From: Bacillota bacterium
GTDB taxonomy: Bacteria; Bacillota; Bacilli; Paenibacillales; Paenibacillaceae
Direction: 5' to 3'
DNA: 18,235 nt
NCBI GenBank assembly: GCA_023418755.1
Contig: JAEZZE010000207.1
Coordinates: 1-18,235 of the forward strand
A program made the translations under genes and the position numbers. This document shows, in pieces, positions 6,178 to 13,387 of the stretch. The notes beneath the pieces are model-generated. The model was not told the origin of the DNA. It ran no database searches and saw only the letters and a program-made list of their open reading frames with translations. Position 1 is the first letter of the stretch; every line of letters begins with the position of its first letter.

Positions 6178-7635
6178 ATGAGTACGCCCGACAACAAACT
6201 GACGACAAGCTGGGGAGCTCCCGTAGGGGACAATCAGAATTCACTAACCGCCGGAGCGCGCGGTCCGACGCTGATTCAAGACGTACACCTCCTGGAGAAA
6301 CTCGCTCATTTCAATAGAGAGCGCGTACCGGAGCGCGTCGTGCATGCGAAGGGCGCCGGGGCGCACGGCTACTTCGAAGTAACGAACGATCTGTCCTCTT
6401 ATACGAAAGCCTCCTTCCTGTCGGAGGTAGGCAAACGCACGCCGATGTTCATTCGCTTCTCTACCGTCGCGGGCGAGCTGGGTTCGGCGGATACGGTGCG
6501 CGATCCCCGAGGATTCGCCGTGAAATTCTACACCGAGGAAGGAAATTACGATCTCGTCGGCAATAATACGCCCGTCTTCTTTATTCGCGACGCCATTAAA
6601 TTCCCGGATTTCATCCATACGCAGAAGCGCCACCCGCAAACCCATCTGAAAAATCCGAACGCCGTCTGGGATTTCTGGTCCCTTTCCCCCGAATCGCTGC
6701 ATCAGGTGACGATCCTGATGTCCGACCGCGGCATCCCGGCGACATTCCGCCATATGCACGGCTTCGGCAGCCACACGTTCAAGTGGGTGAACGCCGAGGG
6801 CGAGGCCGTGTGGGTGAAGTACCATTTCAAGACGAACCAGGGGATCAAGAACCTCGACGTCGATCTCGCCGCGCAGCTCGCCGGGGAAAATCCGGATTAC
6901 CACACGGAGGATCTCTTCAACGCGATCGCCAAGGGAGAATTTCCTTCGTGGACGTTGTACGTGCAGATCATGCCGCTCGAGGATGCGAACACTTACCGGT
7001 TCGATCCGTTCGACGTCACGAAGGTCTGGTCCCAGAAAGACTATCCGCTGATCGAGGTCGGACAGATGGTGCTGAACCGGAATCCGGAAAATTATTTCGC
7101 CGAGGTTGAACAAGCCACGTTCTCGCCGGGTTCGTTCGTGCCAGGCATCGAAGCTTCGCCGGACAAAATGCTGCAAGGACGCCTGTTCGCATACTCCGAC
7201 GCCCATCGTTACCGGGTCGGCGCCAATCATAACACGCTGCCGATCAACCGTCCGCATTCGGAAGCGAACCATTACCAGCGCGACGGAGCGATGCGGGCCG
7301 ACAATAACGGCGGCGGCTCCGTCTACTACGAGCCGAACAGCTACGGCGGACCGTCGGAGTCTCCGAAGGACAAAATCGCCTCCTTCGAGGTTTCAGGGAA
7401 CGCCGACAGCGTCGCTTATGACCATCACGACCACTACACGCAGGCGGGAGATCTGTACCGGCTCATGAGCGAAGACGAGCGCTCGCGCCTCGTTCGCAAC
7501 ATCGTCGGAGCGATGAAGCCGGTCGAGAAGGACGAGATCAAGCTGCGCCAGATCGCCCACTTCTACAAGGCCGATCCGGAATATGGCGAGCGCGTCGCCG
7601 AAGGCCTCGGATTGGCCGCTCCGCAAGGCGTATAA
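6178..7635 (+). CDS. katA: Vegetative catalase, small-subunit haem type
   Basis: A 485-residue cytoplasmic haem catalase that splits hydrogen peroxide into water and oxygen. The sequence is very close to Bacillus subtilis KatA along its whole length. The distal haem residues are H56 (VVHAKGAGAHG), S95 (FIRFSTVAGE) and N129 (YDLVGNNTPVFF); the proximal haem ligand is Y339 in RLFAYSDAHRYRVG. The C-terminus keeps the family's KADPEYGERVAEGLGL block. I place the start at ATG 6178 behind AGGAG; a TTG at 6175 is in frame but unneeded. Regulation by the peroxide sensor PerR is strongly suggested by two boxes around the promoter. It is a single-gene unit closed by a strong terminator. Confidence 0.98.
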   Translation: MSTPDNKLTTSWGAPVGDNQNSLTAGARGPTLIQDVHLLEKLAHFNRERVPERVVHAKGAGAHGYFEVTNDLSSYTKASFLSEVGKRTPMFIRFSTVAGELGSADTVRDPRGFAVKFYTEEGNYDLVGNNTPVFFIRDAIKFPDFIHTQKRHPQTHLKNPNAVWDFWSLSPESLHQVTILMSDRGIPATFRHMHGFGSHTFKWVNAEGEAVWVKYHFKTNQGIKNLDVDLAAQLAGENPDYHTEDLFNAIAKGEFPSWTLYVQIMPLEDANTYRFDPFDVTKVWSQKDYPLIEVGQMVLNRNPENYFAEVEQATFSPGSFVPGIEASPDKMLQGRLFAYSDAHRYRVGANHNTLPINRPHSEANHYQRDGAMRADNNGGGSVYYEPNSYGGPSESPKDKIASFEVSGNADSVAYDHHDHYTQAGDLYRLMSEDERSRLVRNIVGAMKPVEKDEIKLRQIAHFYKADPEYGERVAEGLGLAAPQGV

Positions 7636-7643
7636 AATCGAAG

Positions 7644-7683
7644 AAAATCCCGACCGGGTCGAGTCGACCCGATCGGGATTTTT
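7644..7683. terminator. katA terminator, probably bidirectional
   Basis: AAAATCCCGA (7644-7653) pairs with TCGGGATTTT (7673-7682), and CGGGTCGA (7655-7662) pairs with TCGACCCG (7664-7671), with one C/A mismatch between them. T residues close the rightward side and A residues the left, so it can also act on transcripts from lspA. Confidence 0.85.
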
Positions 7684-7762
7684 GGCGTTTCTGCCCTTTC
7701 ACCGCGCCCGGCCTTAGTTCGCCGATCCTGTCGCTCCCCCATGACGACCCTCGGAAATCGGA

Positions 7763-8212
7763 TTATAGCCTTTCCGCCCGTATGCGCTTCGCCCAGCGTA
7801 CGATCATGGTCAGCACGAGCAGCGCCGCTCCGATTTCGATCGCGTGGTCCGCGACGTTCAAGATGCCGCCCGATCGGACGATAAAATCCGTCACTTGACC
7901 GAACAGCAGACGATCGACTCCGTTGCCGATCGCTCCGCCGACGAGAAATCCGAGCGCGACGTCGATCGGAGTACCCTGCGCTTCTCCTTTTTTTCGATAG
8001 ACCAGTACGCCCGACACGAACAGAACGGCAAGAACGCCGAACAATCGGCCGTAGCCTTGCAGCAGGCTGCCCGCCATGCCGCTGTTTTCGAAGCGGGTCC
8101 ACTCCCTGCCCCACAGGAATAGCGTTTCTCCTACCTCGAGATGCATTCGTACCCATGCCTTGGTCAGTTGATCGGCGGCGACGACGAGTAACGCAACGAT
8201 GTAGAACGGCAT
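7763..8212 (-). CDS. lspA: Lipoprotein signal peptidase (signal peptidase II)
   Basis: A 149-residue integral membrane aspartyl protease that removes the signal peptide from diacylglyceryl prolipoproteins. Hydrophobic segments lie near residues 3-15, 55-72, 84-97 and 124-138. The two catalytic aspartates are D109 in GQVTDFI and D122 in NVADHAIEIG; the AIGNGVDR block (94-101) and DQLTK (14-18) are also family features. The usual NTGAAFS/G motif reads NSGMAGS (43-49), so this is a somewhat divergent member. The ATG at 8212 has AAGG upstream. A leftward promoter at 8257-8285 overlaps the end of ypsA. In many Firmicutes lspA lies beside a pseudouridine synthase gene near the pyr operon; here it sits next to ypsA, so it may be a second copy. 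Confidence 0.9.
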   Translation of the reverse strand: MPFYIVALLVVAADQLTKAWVRMHLEVGETLFLWGREWTRFENSGMAGSLLQGYGRLFGVLAVLFVSGVLVYRKKGEAQGTPIDVALGFLVGGAIGNGVDRLLFGQVTDFIVRSGGILNVADHAIEIGAALLVLTMIVRWAKRIRAERL

Positions 8213-8256
8213 ATCCCGACCTTCTTCCCTCGATCCGGAGACGTCCGGTTTTCCTC

Positions 8257-8285
8257 AGTATAGCGTAATCCGCCGCTTGAGTTAA
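8257..8285 (-). promoter_or_regulatory. Sigma-A promoter of lspA
   Basis: On the leftward strand TTAACT (8285-8280), a 17-bp spacer and TATACT (8262-8257) make a good vegetative promoter. Its -35 overlaps the TAA stop codon of ypsA. A small hairpin CCGGA/TCCGG (8235-8248) lies in the resulting leader. Confidence 0.6.
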
Positions 8286-8857
8286 CGTTCTGCGTCTTCA
8301 TAGCCGAAATCGCCGTAAGCCTGCTCGTCTCCCGCGTTCTGAATCTCCTCCGCCCCGATCGCGATGTATCCGTAGCCCTCCTCCTCATGCTTGCGAAGCG
8401 CTTTCGACTTCATGAACTTCGGGCTCCCTTCTCCCGCTTCGTCGTCATAGACGAGAAGAATGCCGTCCGTCTTGCGAAGCAGAAGATCGTCCCGCGCCTG
8501 AAACTGCCACGCTCCGCTGAAAGGCTGTTTGCTGACCGTTCCGAAATAGTCGATGCGGCGGACGATGCCGCGATAATAGTCCTGCTTGTCCTCCTTCCAC
8601 TTCTCCTCCTGGCCGGCGAACGCCGTCAGAATCGAAACTTTCAGATGGGGATATTGCTCCTTCAGCTCCAGCGCCGTCTCGCACGCCCATAAGTCGACGC
8701 CGTACTGGCCGGGGGTGACGATCCATTCCAGCCCTTCCTCAAGCAGAGGGATCAGCCTGGACTCGATCGCCCGGCGAATAAAGGAGATGCCTTTATGCTT
8801 CTGGTCGAAAATGCCCAGCTCGTGCGCGCGGTATCCGGTAATCAACAGGTTTTTCAT
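8282..8857 (-). CDS. ypsA: YpsA-family protein (DUF1273, SLOG superfamily)
   Basis: A 191-residue cytoplasmic protein. It begins MKNLLITGYRAHELGIF, the family's start with the glycine/tyrosine nucleotide-binding loop. It continues with LEEGLEWIVTPGQYGVDLWA (about 40-59), an EKWKEDKQDYY segment, and KTDGILLVYDDEAGEGSPKF (the typical acidic loop). SLOG proteins are thought to bind nucleotides or related ligands. Bacillus and Staphylococcus YpsA have been linked to cell division when overproduced; the biochemical role is not settled. The start is ATG 8857 behind GAGGAGA; the frame is open to 8989, but that extension has no family match. A leftward extended -10 (TGCTACACT, TACACT at 8891-8896) lies upstream. 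lspA follows after 69 bp. Confidence 0.92.
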   Translation of the reverse strand: MKNLLITGYRAHELGIFDQKHKGISFIRRAIESRLIPLLEEGLEWIVTPGQYGVDLWACETALELKEQYPHLKVSILTAFAGQEEKWKEDKQDYYRGIVRRIDYFGTVSKQPFSGAWQFQARDDLLLRKTDGILLVYDDEAGEGSPKFMKSKALRKHEEEGYGYIAIGAEEIQNAGDEQAYGDFGYEDAER

Positions 8858-8964
8858 TCGGTCTCCTCGATCATCGAAGTCGTTGAACACAGTGTAGCAG
8901 ATTTCCCGGCGGGCATCATCCAAGGAAATATCAGATTTGTCCAGTTCGTTGCCTGCTTTCTCTA

Positions 8965-8993
8965 TTGAGAGTTTCGACGCGCTGAGCAATAAT
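8965..8993 (+). promoter_or_regulatory. Candidate promoter of the oxidoreductase/TIM-barrel cluster
   Basis: TTGAGA (8965-8970), a 17-bp spacer and AATAAT (8988-8993) lie about 37 bases before the first start codon. The -10 is imperfect, which would fit a promoter that needs an activator such as the AraC-type protein encoded in the cluster. Confidence 0.45.
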
Positions 8994-9030
8994 GAGAGCG
9001 AGGCAGGCTATTCCGCAAAGGAGGATTTCC

Positions 9031-10143
9031 ATGCGCAAAGTGGTCGTAGGAGTAATTGGTACAGGGCAGATCAGCAGCATCTATCTGAAAAATTTAACGG
9101 AAACGTTCGATTCCATCGTCGAAGTGAAAGCGGTTGCGGATCAAGTCCCGGAGCTGGCCGCGAAGCGCGCGGAGCAATTCGCCATCCCGAACGCGTGGGA
9201 CGCGGAGCGGCTGCTGGCCGATCCCGACATCGAGCTTGTGCTCAACCTGACGGCGCCGGCCGCGCATGCTCCGATCAATTTGGCGGCGCTGCGCGCCGGC
9301 AAGCACGTCTACGCGGAGAAGCCGTTCGCGCTTGCCCGCGGAGAGGCGGACGAAGTGCTGGAGCTGGCCGCGAAGCAAAATCTGCTCGTAGGCTGCGCGC
9401 CCGATACGTTCCTCGGCGGCGGCTTGCAGACTTGCCGCAAGCTGATCGACGACGGCTGGATCGGCACGCCGTATTCCGCGAACGGAACGATTATGATGGG
9501 CAACGCCTGGAACGGACTTCATCCCAATTTCCGCAATTTCCTCAAGCTCGGCGGGGATCCGATCATGGATATGGCGCCTTACTATTTGACCGCGATGGTG
9601 TTTCTGCTCGGTCCGGTGAGCAAAGTATCCGGAACGGCCCGGCAGCTTAACCGGGAGATGACGGTGCAAAATCCGAAATCGGCGGCCTATGGAGAGACGG
9701 TGCCGATCGAAGCGCCGACGAACATTTCGGCGGTGTTTGATTTCGCGAGCGGAGCGGTCGGCAGCTTGCAAGCCGCCAAGGAAAGCTTCGGGTATTTGCC
9801 GCGGCTGGAGATTTTCGGCACGGAAGGCAATCTGATCGCGAACGATCCGAACTTCTTCGGCGGACGCGTCGCCGTGCAATTCCCGAGCGGCGAGACGAAA
9901 GAGTTCCCGATCGCCCACAGCTTTACGGAAGACACCCGCGGCATCGGGCTGGCCGATATGGCCTACGCGATTCGCGAAGGCCGCCGCCATCGCGCAAGCG
10001 GCGAATTGGCGCGCCACGTGCTCGACGTCTCGCTCGGCATTTTCGAATCGTCGCGGGAGGAGCGGCACGTCGCCGTCGCGTCGACCGTCGAACGTCCCGA
10101 CCCGCTGCCGCTTGGCCTGAAGTACAATCGGCTTGACGCCTAG
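9031..10143 (+). CDS. Gfo/Idh/MocA-family oxidoreductase
   Basis: A 370-residue NAD(P)-dependent dehydrogenase predicted to act on a sugar, sugar acid, cyclitol or glycoside. The N-terminal Rossmann fold starts with GVIGTGQISSIYL (7-19), and the conserved EKP motif is at 96-98 (KHVYAEKP). The C-terminal sheet domain covers about residues 125-370, with GGDPIMDMAPYYL in the active-site region. The ATG at 9031 follows an ideal AAGGAGG at 6 bp. It is the first gene of a tight rightward cluster with two isomerase-type TIM barrels and an AraC-type regulator. Enzymes of this family paired with such barrels act in inositol catabolism and in 3-keto-glycoside chemistry; which applies here is not determined. 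Confidence 0.93.
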   Translation: MRKVVVGVIGTGQISSIYLKNLTETFDSIVEVKAVADQVPELAAKRAEQFAIPNAWDAERLLADPDIELVLNLTAPAAHAPINLAALRAGKHVYAEKPFALARGEADEVLELAAKQNLLVGCAPDTFLGGGLQTCRKLIDDGWIGTPYSANGTIMMGNAWNGLHPNFRNFLKLGGDPIMDMAPYYLTAMVFLLGPVSKVSGTARQLNREMTVQNPKSAAYGETVPIEAPTNISAVFDFASGAVGSLQAAKESFGYLPRLEIFGTEGNLIANDPNFFGGRVAVQFPSGETKEFPIAHSFTEDTRGIGLADMAYAIREGRRHRASGELARHVLDVSLGIFESSREERHVAVASTVERPDPLPLGLKYNRLDA

Positions 10144-10193
10144 CTTGACCGGAACGTTAGAGCCGAATATTTTCCGAAGAGGAGCTGCTGCTT

Positions 10194-10958
10194 GTGACCA
10201 GATTTCCGATTGCCGTCCAGCCCTATACCGTACGGGATGCATTGAGCCGGGACTATGCCGGAACGTTGGAGAAGCTCTCCGCGATCGGCTACGAGGGCAT
10301 CGAGCTCGGCCCTCCGCCCGAAGGGATGTCCGTCGCCGAACAGAAGGAGCTGCTGGCGCGCCTGAACCTTCAAGTCGTCGGAGCCCATGCCTCGTTCGAC
10401 AATCTCGACGTCGACTTCGGCCGGCTCATCGACTATCTTCACGAGGCGGGCGGACGCTACGTCGCCGTCTCGATGAAATTCGAGTCCAAGGACGACGCGC
10501 TGCGCAAGGCCGAACGATTCAACCGGATCGGACAACAGTGCCGCGACGAGGGCATGACCTTCCTCTACCATAACCACGACTGGGAATTCGAGCGTTACGA
10601 CGGGGAATACGTGCTGGATCTCATCTTGCGGGAGACCGACCCCGAGCTCGTCAAGCTGGAGCTCGATACCTACTGGGTCGCCAAGGGCGGAGAAGATCCT
10701 GCAGCCTTCCTGAGCAAGCTGCAAGGACGCTGCCCGCTGCTGCACATCAAGGACATGGAAGCCGGCGAGGAGCGCTTCTTCGCGGAGATCGGGGAAGGCG
10801 TTCTCGACTTCCGCGCCATCGCCGACGCGGCGGCCGAGGCCGGAACGGAGTGGCTGATCGTCGAACAGGACGCATGCCGCCGCGATCCGCTGGAAAGTCT
10901 GGAGATCAGCTTTCGCAATCTTTCGAAGCTGGATCTGAACCGCAAAAACGTCGGATAG
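10194..10958 (+). CDS. Sugar phosphate isomerase/epimerase-type TIM barrel (first copy)
   Basis: A 254-residue protein of the xylose-isomerase-like/AP-endonuclease-2 TIM-barrel family. It opens with FPIAVQPYTVRDAL. The barrel's metal-site blocks are visible: YHNHDWEF (125-132), KLELDTYW (154-161, with D158), LLHIKD (182-187, with H184) and VEQD (223-226, with E224). Members include IolE/IolI-like enzymes, sugar epimerases and 3-keto-glycoside-cleaving proteins; the reaction is not predictable here. The start is GTG at 10194 behind GAGGAG; no ATG is available nearby. It lies 50 bp after the oxidoreductase and 23 bp before the AraC-type gene, consistent with one operon. Length is normal for the family. 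Confidence 0.9.
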   Translation: MTRFPIAVQPYTVRDALSRDYAGTLEKLSAIGYEGIELGPPPEGMSVAEQKELLARLNLQVVGAHASFDNLDVDFGRLIDYLHEAGGRYVAVSMKFESKDDALRKAERFNRIGQQCRDEGMTFLYHNHDWEFERYDGEYVLDLILRETDPELVKLELDTYWVAKGGEDPAAFLSKLQGRCPLLHIKDMEAGEERFFAEIGEGVLDFRAIADAAAEAGTEWLIVEQDACRRDPLESLEISFRNLSKLDLNRKNVG

Positions 10959-10981
10959 ACGATACCTGGAGGGGCATAAGC

Positions 10982-11923
10982 ATGATGTCAGAGGCCGCCG
11001 CATTCGCTTCCGTCGCCCCCAGCGACGGCGGACAGCGGTACGGACTCCGAGCCGCGTTGAACCTTCCGTCCATACGCGTGCTCGGGGACTTCGTGAAAAA
11101 GCAGGGCACGGGATTGGAGGAGCGGGAAATTCCCGACTACGAGGTGCTTTATTTTCCGGAAGCGACTTCTTCGGTCTATCGGGTCGGAGATCGGGAGCAC
11201 TCCCTGAGCAAGCCCTGCTTCGTCCTGACCCGGCCCGGGGAAGTTCATAGCTACCGGTACGATCCCCAGAAGCCGACAAGGCATCTGTTTATCCACTTCT
11301 GGCTGAAGGCTCTCCCCGACGATCTGCTGAACGTGCTGCTGCCGGAAGGACCGTCGGTCGTTCCGTATCAGGGGGAGCTGCTCTTCTCGCTCATGAAGCA
11401 GATCAACGCCATCGCCTACTTGAAGCCGGAGAATCTTCAGGACCGGGGAAGTCTTCTGCTGCTCTCCCTCCTGTCGGAGATCGACGCCTTGGCCGCGAAC
11501 GAATCTCCGGAGACGGAACGGCTGCCTCCTCAGCTCTCGAAGGCGCTGAGCGTGATCGACGGCCATCTCGCCTCCCCGCTGACCGTGGACGACTTGGCGA
11601 GACGCGTCGGATGGTCGCCGGAGCATCTGTCCCGTTCGTTCTCCCGTTACCTCGGAATGACGCCGAAGGAAACGATCGTGCGCAAGAAAATCGACCGTGC
11701 CTGTCAATTGCTGCTCTACGGCCAGAAGAGCGTCAAGGAAATCGCCTTCGAGGTCGGATTCGCGGACGAAAACTACTTCTGCAGGGTTTTCAAAGCGACG
11801 AAAGCGATCACCGCCACCGACTACCGGGCCAAGTACTACAAGCCCAAATACGAGGACCTGGCTCCGGCGAACGACGAGGATGCATCGTACCCTTTCAACC
11901 GGGTGTTTTTCGGTGACTTTTAA
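10982..11923 (+). CDS. AraC-family transcriptional regulator
   Basis: A 313-residue regulator. The N-terminal cupin-type ligand-binding domain (about residues 45-130) contains the conserved turn RPGEVHSYRY (84-93). The C-terminal double helix-turn-helix (about 185-285) includes SPLTVDDLARRVGWSPEHLS and the second helix signature IAFEVGFADENYFCRVFKA. It probably senses a sugar and activates the surrounding cluster. The start is ATG 10982 behind GGAGGGG at 7 bp; an in-frame ATG at 10985 is equally possible and changes one residue. It is unusual but not rare for the regulator to sit mid-operon, between two TIM-barrel genes. An N-terminal 40-residue stretch before the cupin has no clear role. Confidence 0.93.
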   Translation: MMSEAAAFASVAPSDGGQRYGLRAALNLPSIRVLGDFVKKQGTGLEEREIPDYEVLYFPEATSSVYRVGDREHSLSKPCFVLTRPGEVHSYRYDPQKPTRHLFIHFWLKALPDDLLNVLLPEGPSVVPYQGELLFSLMKQINAIAYLKPENLQDRGSLLLLSLLSEIDALAANESPETERLPPQLSKALSVIDGHLASPLTVDDLARRVGWSPEHLSRSFSRYLGMTPKETIVRKKIDRACQLLLYGQKSVKEIAFEVGFADENYFCRVFKATKAITATDYRAKYYKPKYEDLAPANDEDASYPFNRVFFGDF

Positions 11924-11943
11924 TCAGAAGGAGCGTGAATCGG

Positions 11944-12768
11944 ATGTTCCCTTATCGCGCGGCGCTTAACGCGTCCACGCTGTTCCCTTACGAGCTCGGA
12001 ATCCGGGAGCAAATCCGCATTGCCGCCCAGGCGGGCTACGACGGAATCGAAATCTGGATGAAGGACTTGCAGCAATACGCGGCGGAAGGAGGCTCCGCGG
12101 ACGAGCTCCGGCGGGAAGCGGCGGACGCCGGCATCGAAATCGCCAACGCGATCTCGTTCATCCCCTGGGCCGACGAGAACGAAGCCGTCCGTCGCCAAGC
12201 CGCCGCGCAGACCGACGAAGAGCTCGCCCTGCTGGCCGGGCTGGGCTGCCCGTCGTTCGCCGCGCCTCCGTTCGGCAAAACGGCCGGCGCTTCGCTGGAC
12301 GATATCGCCGAACGTTTCGCTTCCTTGGCCGAGCGGTGCCGGAAGCACGGCGTCGCGCCGGTGCTCGAATTCTGGGGCCGCGCCCCCAAGCTGTGCCGCT
12401 TGAGCGAAGCGGTGTACGTCGCGATGCGAAGCCGCGTTCCCGACGCCACGATCTTGCTGGACCCGTTCCATATGTATACGGGAGGAAGCTCCCTCGACGA
12501 TCTCGACTTCCTATCCGGAGACCGGATCGGCATCGTGCACGCGAACGATTATCCCGGGCAGCCTCCGAGAGAGACGATCGGCGACGGGGACCGTCTGTTC
12601 CCGGGAGACGGAATCGCCCCCTCGGCCGAATTCGCCCGGCGGTTGGATCGGCTCGGCTACAAGGGCTTCCTGTCGCTGGAGCTGTTCCTCAAGGACGTCG
12701 GCGGGCGCTCGGCGCTGGAGCTGGCCCGCCACGGTCTGGATAAAATGAAAAGCGCCTACTCCGTCTAG
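11944..12768 (+). CDS. Sugar phosphate isomerase/epimerase-type TIM barrel (second copy)
   Basis: A 274-residue TIM-barrel protein, clearly distinct from the copy at 10194. Likely metal ligands are E142 (VLEFWGR), D173 (ILLDPFHMY), H199 (IVHANDYP) and E246 (LSLELF). A GDRLFPGDG loop (215-223) is also typical of the family. The ATG at 11944 is chosen over GTG 11935, which would sit only one base from AAGGAG. The gene starts 20 bp after the AraC-type gene and is the last of the cluster. It ends 18 bp from the convergent DinB gene with no obvious hairpin between. Two different barrels plus one dehydrogenase suggest consecutive steps on the same sugar-like substrate. Confidence 0.9.
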   Translation: MFPYRAALNASTLFPYELGIREQIRIAAQAGYDGIEIWMKDLQQYAAEGGSADELRREAADAGIEIANAISFIPWADENEAVRRQAAAQTDEELALLAGLGCPSFAAPPFGKTAGASLDDIAERFASLAERCRKHGVAPVLEFWGRAPKLCRLSEAVYVAMRSRVPDATILLDPFHMYTGGSSLDDLDFLSGDRIGIVHANDYPGQPPRETIGDGDRLFPGDGIAPSAEFARRLDRLGYKGFLSLELFLKDVGGRSALELARHGLDKMKSAYSV

Positions 12769-12786
12769 CAATACGAGACAATCGGC

Positions 12787-13275
12787 TTAGTACAGGTCCG
12801 ACATGCTGATCTCGTAGCCCAGCACCTTCATGTAGTTGAACATTTGCCCCCGATGGTGCTGGGCGTGCGTGACGATCTCGATCAACCACTTGGCCTGCGC
12901 CGAGGCGTGATCCAGATAGAACGGCTTCGTTTTTTTCCGCAGAAAGTCCTCGTCCGATAAACTCTCCATATAAGTCTTCAAATCCGCTAGCCCCGACGAC
13001 ATCCATGCCGCAAGCTTGTCCGCATCGCCTCCGTCGGCTTCGATGCGAACTTCAAGCTCCCTTACCTGCTCGCGGCTCGCTTCCTTCAGAATAAGCAAAT
13101 CCACGGAAGTCACGCCCGCCAAATGCTGTGCAAGCTCCAGCAGGCTTCTCATGTTGGCCGCGGGTCTATGCTCCCAGTGCTCCGACTTGATCTTGCCGAG
13201 AAGATTGGACGTCGTCCTGACGATCAGCTCCAGTTCCTCGAACAGCAGCCCTTTCATTTCTCTTAGCTCGCTCAT
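12787..13275 (-). CDS. DinB-family four-helix protein
   Basis: A 162-residue cytoplasmic protein of the DinB/YfiT-like four-helix bundle family. The metal-binding histidine triad is present: H51 in ELAQHLAGV, and H137 and H141 in VTHAQHHRGQMFNYM. Known relatives include damage-induced proteins and metal-dependent thiol transferases that use bacillithiol or similar; the role of this one is unknown. The ATG at 13275 follows GGAGAG. It is divergent from the WYL-domain regulator with a 112-bp shared upstream region and convergent with the TIM-barrel cluster. Its own promoter is not clear. Confidence 0.88.
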   Translation of the reverse strand: MSELREMKGLLFEELELIVRTTSNLLGKIKSEHWEHRPAANMRSLLELAQHLAGVTSVDLLILKEASREQVRELEVRIEADGGDADKLAAWMSSGLADLKTYMESLSDEDFLRKKTKPFYLDHASAQAKWLIEIVTHAQHHRGQMFNYMKVLGYEISMSDLY

Positions 13276-13309
13276 CTTCGTTCTCTCCGTTTCGTAATGA
13301 AACTAAGGG

Positions 13310-13338
13310 TTGGTCCCCTTCCTACTATAGCTTATAAT
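13310..13338 (+). promoter_or_regulatory. Sigma-A promoter of the WYL regulator gene
   Basis: TTGGTC (13310-13315), a 17-bp spacer and a perfect TATAAT (13333-13338) form a strong vegetative promoter, with start expected near 13345 and the ATG at 13388. Confidence 0.75.
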
Positions 13339-13340
13339 AG

Positions 13341-13355
13341 TGACAACCTCTGTCA
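13341..13355. promoter_or_regulatory. TGACA-N5-TGTCA inverted repeat, candidate operator
   Basis: TGACA (13341-13345) and TGTCA (13351-13355) form an exact inverted repeat directly over the predicted start site of the WYL regulator gene. This is the expected place for autorepression, and the site could also affect the divergent DinB gene. Binding protein inferred only from position. Confidence 0.45.
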
Positions 13356-13387
13356 TAATTGCGGCCGTAAAAACGGGAGGACCAACG

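Noticed and set aside
6244..7272. 342-codon open frame antisense to katA
   Set aside because: It mirrors a highly conserved catalase in GC-rich DNA; its translation is R/E/H-rich with no recognisable motif. Same reasoning applies to the long antisense frames at 9094-10242 and 10140-11279.
8858..8989. N-terminal extension of YpsA
   Set aside because: Family proteins begin at the MKNLLITGY-type sequence, and the ATG at 8857 has a GAGGAGA ribosome site.
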